From Gnetum montanum (Eukaryota; Streptophyta; Gnetopsida; Gnetales; Gnetaceae), in the NCBI GenBank assembly GCA_015680685.1, contig MNCI01016519.1, positions 130,802 through 194,801 of the forward strand: a stretch of 64,000 bases of DNA, read 5' to 3'. This document shows positions 57,401 to 64,000 of this stretch, piece by piece (position 1 is the first letter of the stretch; the number at the start of each line of letters is the position of its first letter). The translations under genes and the position numbers were made by a program. The notes below the pieces were generated by a model. The model searched no databases. It was given only the letters and a program-made list of their open reading frames with translations, and was not told where the DNA came from.

Positions 57401-59025
57401 AGAGAATTGCTTGTGAAAATGAACAATAGCACCCTTCATTTGAGCTAATATGGCTCCACGAAGGGTGGGACCTACCATAAATGCCTCTAGAGCAGTGCGA
57501 GCTAGAGCAAGCCCGTCATCCTCAACGCACGTTCCATCTGGGTTAACTTTAGGCCTACAAACGAACGGATGTCAAAACAGAAGCAAGTACCAAATGGAAA
57601 AAAGAAACAACAAACTTAAACGGTCCTACCTATCCACCCGGTACACTGTGCCAGGGGGATTCTGGAACTGTGTGTGTGCGCATGCAGCTAAGAATAAAGT
57701 GTTGTTGAGGTAGTCCTGTCCTCATGGCAATTATGCCCACACGCGCGCTAACAGGCATGTAGACCTGGGCCCGCGGGAAGAACCATCCTCATTCACAAGT
57801 GGCCCCTCGTCGATGTCTTCTATGAAGACCACGACACCCTCTGCGGCTCCTGGCAACATGGCCTCAAGCACGCTCCACGCCACCAGTTCACTTAGGTGCG
57901 ACCAGATAACCACTTCGAAATTATCCGACATGAAGGCTAGGAATTCACACGCACCTTCTCTGAACCAGACCCCATTGTTGTCAATAGTTAGATCTAGGGT
58001 AGGCTCATCAGCCTCAATGGGGCCAAACCATGTTAGCACCCCAACAAGCTCAACAACAAGGAGAAAAGGCTTAGTGTCCCTGCAAGCAACCAAAATACCA
58101 ATGTAAAATCAGCCATGCATCAAAATGACACGAAAAACCAAAGTTCACATTGTAGACCGACACTTAGAAAAAAAATTGCTAACTATTTACGCTCGGCGTA
58201 TACACTGCTTAACCTAGCGTATACGCCATCAAAAACTATTTACGCTCGACGTATACGCTGCTTAACCTAGCATATACGCCGTTAAAAAACTATTTATGGT
58301 CGACGTATATGCTGCTTAACCCAGTGTATACGTCGTCAAAAACTGTTTACGCTCGGTGTATACGCTACCTAACTCGGCATATAAGCTGACAACGAACTAT
58401 TTACATTGTCAACCAGACCGTTTATGCTCAGCATATACATGGCAGAAATCCTCAGCGTATACGCCATAGGAGCCTTCAGCATGAATAGTCTATGCTAGAC
58501 ACTGAACAAACAGTTTACGTTGAATCCTGTGCAAATATGTTTACACCGAAAAGAGTTTGCATGAAAATAGGTCTACGCTATACCACACTTAAAAATAATT
58601 AACTGACCATGCTCAATGTATATGCCGAAACAGCCTTCAGCGTTTACGCTGATAAAATCGTCTACGCTTCATGCAAGAAAAAGTGTTTACACTGTGCACT
58701 GATAAAACAGATTACACTATGACGGTCTACGCTATCGAGACTTTACGCTGTGAACTTACGCTCGGTGTATACGCTGAAACTCTCTACGCTAACTCTCTAC
58801 GCTTGGCGTATACGCTGAAGCCCTCTACGAGACTTTCTACGCTACGAAACATGCACAAGAAAAAATAACTAATAGAGGCAAGATCAGAGCCTACCTGTGT
58901 GACGATCCAGGCCACGATGGAACCCTTGGCCTGGGCAAGCACTGCAACATGGCCTCGCTCTCCTCTGCGAAGGTTAAGTCAGGTCCCTTTCTCCCCTGGT
59001 CTTCCACTTCCTTGCCTTTGCCCAT
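54462..59025 (-). pseudogene. Antisense eight-exon gene: HAD/FCP1-like, plant-mobile-domain-like and coiled-coil protein
   Basis: My exon model on the minus strand: 59025-58895, 58079-57630, 57554-57286, 57196-56150, 56059-55814, 55725-55531, 55445-54662, 54563-54462. All introns have GT...AG ends (for example CAAG|GTAAGT at 56150, GTATGT at 55813, acceptors TTTGCAG, CCTTTTCAG), with phases that join. The reading is open except for stops at 57731, 57722, 56811, 56772, 56169, 55556, 55048 and 54558 and one frameshift near 55000. Total about 1,075 codons. Exons 2-3 resemble plant HAD/FCP1-like phosphatases (FEVVIWS; NTLFLA...QNPPGTVYR) without the catalytic Asp residues. Exons 3-4 resemble plant-mobile or PF20167-type domains (VVFHLSPELFSNLFGVPADG). 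Exons 4-5 are acidic and basic linkers, and exon 7 is coiled coil. It ends PPTPDV-stop. Confidence 0.65.
58183..58850 (-). repeat. GTATACGC array in intron 1 of the antisense gene
   Basis: Four tandem 53-54 bp units (58183, 58236, 58290, 58343) contain TTTACGCTCGGCGTATACGC and AGCGTATACGCC. Looser copies continue to 58850. The motif is that of the LTR promoter of I. All lie inside the 815-bp first intron (58894-58080). Confidence 0.75.
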
Positions 59026-59280
59026 CTCGACGTCCTCTACGCTGGGATCGACAATTGACGCTGAGGGTTGAAACTGTTTACACCTACGCTGAGCCTCTAT
59101 GCCGGAGTCTAAATCTCTACGCCGACGTTTGAACCTCTACACTCTGCGTCTACACTGGGGTCTAGTCGTATACGTTCATGCTCGGGGTTTAGACACTTAC
59201 GCTTATGCTCAGATCTTATGCTCGGATTTTTACGCTCAGATTTTACGCTCAGAATGCAATGTGACAAATGACCCCCCCTC

Positions 59281-59288
59281 TTTATATA
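59281..59288 (-). promoter_or_regulatory. TATA box of the antisense gene
   Basis: The minus strand reads TTATATAAAGAGGGG. The expected transcription start is about 59255, leaving a 5' UTR of about 230 bp rich in TACGCT words (59040-59240) before ATG 59025. Upstream is a GGCGGT/GGCAGT triplet-rich stretch (59290-59335). Confidence 0.55.
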
Positions 59289-59497
59289 ACGCTCCACTGT
59301 CACTGCCACCGCCGCTGCCACTACCGCCTCGCAGTTTGTCATTTTTGCCTCTATTTTTCCTTTTTTACTTATTTTAATTAAAATTTGCTCAGAAAAAAAA
59401 TATATATCTAAAATAAAATAAAAATTACTACATCCCATTACCCTGCGAACCTCATTTCACGTGTTTACGCCAAACATTCCAGCGCAAACGACGTTTC

Positions 59498-59640
59498 GGC
59501 CCGGTACGGCCTTAAACTGCCGTTATGGCCCGGTAAGGTCCTAAACTGCCACACGTACAAACCTCATTCGACCCGGTAAGGCATTAAACTGCCACCCACG
59601 GCCCGGTAAGGCCTTAAACTGCCATGCATCACGGTGTGAC
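59498..59640 (+). repeat. Middle TAAACT spacer
   Basis: Four units of the type CCCGGTAAGGCCTTAAACTG. Similar to the left spacer at 53594-54338. It separates the antisense gene promoter from pol. Confidence 0.75.
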
Positions 59641-59658
59641 GATAAACCACCATCATGC

Positions 59659-62600
59659 ATGTACACACAATTTAAGTTGCCAAAGAACATGGAACAATAC
59701 CCACTAGCTCATTCTGCTCTCTGTTTATTGGCAAGAGCAAGCCCGATGGATTATCAACATTTATCTGCACCATTAATCATCGATGGGCCGCACGAACAAA
59801 TCGCAAGGGACACTGACATAAATCTCATCGACCTAAGTCTATCAACAGACGACGCAGTCATAGCCTCGGCACAACAAACGCTAGATAACTACCAAGGTAT
59901 GACAAAGTCCCTTGACATAGAAGCTAAAAATATCACTGAAGACCTGTTGATCGAAACCCCCATCGGTATGTCTAATAATGAAACCAAGATTTTAAAACTA
60001 AGTACATTACTACAACCTCAACTAGCCAAAGACCTAGAGAATGTGCTTAGGGACAACATAAAGGCATTTGCTTGGTCATACACGGACATGCCTGGGTTGG
60101 ATCCCTGAATCATCTAACACAACATCATCGTTGATCCAAAATTGAGACCCATAAAACAAAAGGCACGAAAGGTTAAACTCGAGGTGGCATTGGCAGTTCG
60201 CAATGAGATCACCAAACTTTATCAGGTTGGTTTCATTTGCGTTGTCGATTGCGTCGAATGGGTATCCAACATGGTCATTGTCCTGAAGAAGAACGGAAGC
60301 ATTCTCTTATGCATTAACTTCTAGGATCTCAACGTCGCAACCATAAAAGATGATTTTCCCCTACCCAGCATCGATCAACTTGTCGACTCGATCGTTGGGC
60401 ACGCCTTATTATCTTTTATGGATGGCTTCTCGGGATACAACCAGATACGTATTAACCCATAGCATCAGCTCTAGACCACCTTTATGACACCATGGGGAAC
60501 CTTTTGTTACACAATGGTGCCCTTCGGTCTCAAGAACGCTGGGGCCACATATCAAAGGGAAATGACATTCATCTTTAGCGATTACATATTACACTCGCTC
60601 AACGACTACGTGGATGACATCGTGGTTAAATCAAAAACATCACAACAACATGTACAAGACCTTGACTTGGTGTTAAAACATTGTTTAAAATATGAGTTGA
60701 GACTTAATCCAAAGAAATGTGTCTTTGGAGTCAAAACAAGCAAAATGCTTGGGTTCATAGCCTCAGAAGCAGGGATACGAGTAGAGCCTGATAAGGTTAA
60801 GGCCATAACAAACCTAAAACCACATGACAACCTTACTGAACTTCGAGATCTACAAGGTAGACTACAGTTCATTAGAAGGTTCATAGAAAAACTAACAGAT
60901 AAATTAAAACCTATGAATCACTTGTTGCACAAGAACATCCATTTTGAATGGACTCCACAGTGCCAGGAAGCATTTGATAATATTAAAGCGGCACTTACCC
61001 AAATGACCACAGTTTATCCACCTCAAAATGATAAACTATTTTACATCTATCTCGCAACTTCAGATTCATCAATCGCGTCCATGCTTTGCCAAAAACAAGA
61101 TAATGGAACCGAAGTCCCCGTCTACTACTTGAGCCATGAATTAGTAGGCCATGAGAAGAAATACAACGACGTAGAGAGGTCATGTTTAGCCTTATTCTTT
61201 TCTCTAAAGAAATGGCGACATTACCTCTTCCACAATCAAGTTAACATAATCTGTAAGGATAATGTGCTCAGAGCCATCACAGGAAACATTTACGAGACAA
61301 GTCGGATAGCACGTTGGAAAGCCATGATAGCTGAGTTTGACCTACATTACATAGCGCAATCATCAATTAAGGGTCAAGCCATAGCAAATCAAATGGCTAC
61401 ATCACCAACACACGATCAAGTGACAATAGAGCCAGAATTCCTGGATGAGAATATACGTGCAATAGACATGGTGCCCGATGACTACGACGCCATTCTAAAC
61501 TTTGACAGAGCATCCACCTCTCGAGGGGGAAGTGCTGCAGTTATCATCACCTATCCCTCCGGGGATATCAGACCCTTTGCCTATCATTTCAACTTTCACT
61601 ATACCAACAATATAGCAGAGTACGAAGGTCTCCTTAGAGATCTCGCAGCAACACTAGCCGTAGATATCACATGGCTTGTGGTTAGAGGAGACTCGCAACT
61701 GGTCGTAAACCAAGTCATGGACATTTATACATGCAAAGCGCAACATTTACAACCATACTGTGACTTGGCAAAACACTTAATGCAGCAATTCAAAAACATC
61801 GATGTGCAACACGTCTCTAGAAATGACAATACCATCGCAGATGCACTAGCCACCTTAGCGTTAAATATATGGCCTAACATGTTCCATACGTTGCCCAGCT
61901 CCATAATTAGTTGTGCCGAACCCATAACAAATACTCTTGATACGTTGCCGATTACATCTGTTAGTACAACACACACAATAGAATGGTATGATGACATAAA
62001 AGAGTACCTTCTACGCGGTGAAACACCACAACACTTGACGAATGCACAAAAAGATGTGGTACGAAAACGTTCTAGGCAATATGCACTAGTAGGGGACACC
62101 TTGTGCCACTGATCCTATGAAGGCATATTGCTAACATGCGTTGGTAGTGCTGATGCCCAAACCATCGTTGAGCAGATACACGAGGGACCATGCGGAGGAC
62201 ACATAGCACCAAAAGCCATGGCAACAAAGATAAGATGCTTAGGCTACTATTGGCCACACATGGAGTATGACTGTCTCTCCAAGGCTAAGACATGTAGTAC
62301 CTGTCAAAAACATAGCAATCTAATCCATGTCCCATCAAATGAGTTGCATACAGTGAAAATCACATGGCCCTTTCAAAAGTGGGGATTGGACCTTATCGGC
62401 CCAATAACACCATCATCTTCTACGGGGCATAGTTTTATTATAACTGCAATAGAATATTTCACAAAGTGGGTAGAAGCTGCTCCCCTTCAAAAAACTATGT
62501 CTAAACATGTGTGCAACTTCATTCTCGAAAACGTTGTAACCCAATTTAACATTCCCATGACAATCATCACTGACAACGGGTCATAATTTAGCAATGCCGA

Positions 62601-63222
62601 GACCAAAACCTTTTGTGAGAGTCTAGGGATCAAACACTTGTTTTCATCCCCTTACTATCCTCAGAGCAATGGGCAAGCAGAGGTGACAAACAAAATGATT
62701 ATTACGATACTTAAAAAGATGCTTACCCAAAGCAAGAGAAGGTGGCACAAACAATTGCTACATGCATTGTGGGCATATCGTACTACGCATCGAACTTCAA
62801 CAGGTAAAACACCATATAGTCTCGTTTACGGTTCAGAAGTTGTTTTACCTTTGGAATTACAGGTACCATCTTTAAGGATCACGCTTTTCGGACTCCTCGA
62901 CGATGGGCAAAACAATGATCTATGCATCATTGACCTGGACTCGGTGGAGGAAGAATGCATACGTGCATTCGATCAGATCGAATGGTACCAAAAACAACAA
63001 CGGCAACAACATCGGCATGACATTCATAAGCACCCTATTAAAGAAGACGACCTTGTACTTAAGGTCGTTTGGGAACACCCGAACAAATTCTCAGCCAACT
63101 GGGAAGGGCCTTACTTGGTCACCAAAGCATATGACAACAGAGCGTTCAAGTTAGCTGATAGGGAAGGGAATGAGCTTTCCAATCCAACCAATCACTTGTT
63201 CCTGAAATCGTTCTATACTTGA
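59659..63222 (+). pseudogene. Pol of element I: RT, RNase H, archaeal-type RNase H, integrase
   Basis: One frame of 1,188 codons with seven premature stops (TGA 60106, TAA 60115, TAG 60322, TAG 60460, TAG 60472, TGA 62110, TAA 62584). RT: SFMDGFSGYNQI, MVPFGLKNAGATYQREM, catalytic YVDD (about 60607). First RNase H: FYIYLATSDSSIASML and YYLSHELVGHEKKY. Second RNase H (61480-61860): NFDRASTSRGG, NNIAEYEGL, RGDSQLVV, NTIADALATLA, with all four acidic residues present. Integrase: HHCC finger (GGHIAPKAM...CSTCQKH), D-D-E in GLDLIGP, TDNGS and NGQAEVTNK, and a chromodomain-less end. The dual RNase H marks the Tat lineage. Confidence 0.85.
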
Positions 63223-63239
63223 ACACAAGCTCAGGTACA

Positions 63240-63575
63240 TGCGAGTCCTGGGATCATGACGGTAAACTAATACCATAGAATAGTCTTGGGTCATGACTTA
63301 AAACTGATACCATAGTTGGTCCTGGCATCATGACGATAAACTAATACCACACAGTGTCCGCAATGACGATAAACTAGCACCCATCCAATATGACAGTAAA
63401 CTGCCACCGTTGCATTCACCAGAGTTCACCAAGACTGTAAACTAGTTTGCCTCTTCATGGTCCGCTAAGACTAGAAACTAGCAACGTAACATCTTCCACG
63501 ACGCTAAACGGGCAATGTCCAACAGGTCATGACATAAAACTAACCCATGATAGTCCGCTAAGACTATAAATGGGC
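63240..63575 (+). repeat. Right TAAACT spacer after pol
   Basis: About ten units of 25-35 bp such as TCATGACGATAAACTAATAC follow the pol stop. Sequence differs from the other two spacers except for the AAACT core. Confidence 0.7.
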
Positions 63576-64000
63576 AACTCCATCTCTGGTTCCTTAATCC
63601 GCAGCCACATTCAAGCTTCATCAAAATCACTGCATCACCTGCAATCAGACAATCCTACCAACATTGCTACCATTCCTATTTAGTGTCTGAAATCTCTTCC
63701 AGTGCCTTTGTTCCATACGTAGCTGTTTAAATCTAAGCTCGCTTAATCACTCATGGTTTTCTTATCTCCTTGGAGTTGTGTTTGCAGGATGACACTTAGA
63801 GGTATTCGTACAAGAATGCATTTCATCATAAGCAGCAAGATGAGGCAATGTTCACAGCCCACGTGGCAAGACTAAATCAAGCCGTTCACTAGTACATCCC
63901 CATTTCCCGGTACATTCCCTATCTGCTCACTGACACACTCTACTCAGCCACACGTCTGATACACCTAGTACACTCAAAACTTTGAGCATACCATTGCGCA
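63576..64000 (+). other. 3' untranslated tract of element I
   Basis: No ORF or repeat recognised. No polypurine tract or LTR start is evident before the window ends. Confidence 0.5.

Larger units (their letters stand above)
47541..64000 (+). mobile_element. Element I: Tat-lineage Ty3/gypsy retrotransposon with an antisense gene
   Basis: Plus-strand order: LTR (47541-48812), primer site, repeat-rich leader, gag, protease, repeat spacer, an antisense multi-exon gene, repeat spacer, then RT, RNase H, second (archaeal-type) RNase H, integrase and a third repeat spacer. The second RNase H places it in the Tat lineage (Ogre, Retand, Grande relatives). The 3' LTR lies beyond the window. Known Tat elements carry additional ORFs between pol and the 3' LTR. 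The position between protease and RT seen here is unusual. Confidence 0.75.

Noticed and set aside
60606-62257. Minus-strand ORFs over pol of element I
   Set aside because: They are Cys/Ser-rich shadows of the RT and RNase H coding frame.

Overview
This window looks like plant nuclear DNA made entirely of nested, decayed retrotransposons. Every recognisable coding stretch is retroelement gag, protease, reverse transcriptase (RT), RNase H, integrase or an extra retroelement ORF, apart from short fragments of plant host genes (alpha-tubulin, cytochrome P450, xanthine dehydrogenase). Primer-binding sites match plant tRNAs, and the Athila-like, Tat-like, chromovirus-like, Ty1/copia and LINE lineages together point to a seed plant with a large genome. 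Species cannot be read from this window. I see no intact host gene, rRNA, tRNA or CRISPR array.

Layout. 1-5230: 3' half of Athila-like element A (plus strand): post-pol spacer, an internal promoter, a 929-codon additional ORF (aORF) and the 3' LTR. A is inserted in the protease of element D (minus strand; gag-protease 5231-7254, LTR from about 7382). 9370-10851: a run of minus-strand host-gene fragments. 11030-23361: Athila-like element E (minus strand), interrupted between protease and RT by element B (13453-20140), a pol-less relative with a 5-bp target duplication. 23362-29888: 3' half of element C (plus strand), same subfamily as E but inverted. 31900-34060: decayed chromovirus F (minus strand). 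34793-46200: copia element G, containing a 5'-truncated LINE (36996-40193) and a second copia element H (40591-45926). 47541-64000: Tat-lineage element I (plus strand), which runs off the right edge.

The most interesting observations concern A, C and I. Each has a second transcription unit besides gag-pol. In each, the short palindromic motif near the LTR promoter reappears near the internal promoter, and the motif differs between families: GATATC/CGCG type in A, CATCGATG type in C, GCGTATACGC type in I. In A and C the extra ORF is sense and intronless. In I it is antisense, lies between protease and RT, and can be resolved into eight exons with good splice sites. It combines a catalytically dead HAD/FCP1-phosphatase-like N-terminus, a plant-mobile-domain-like core and a coiled coil. 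I infer a family-specific self-regulatory module. Nearly all genes carry nonsense mutations, many of CAG-to-TAG or CGA-to-TGA type, so these copies are relics.
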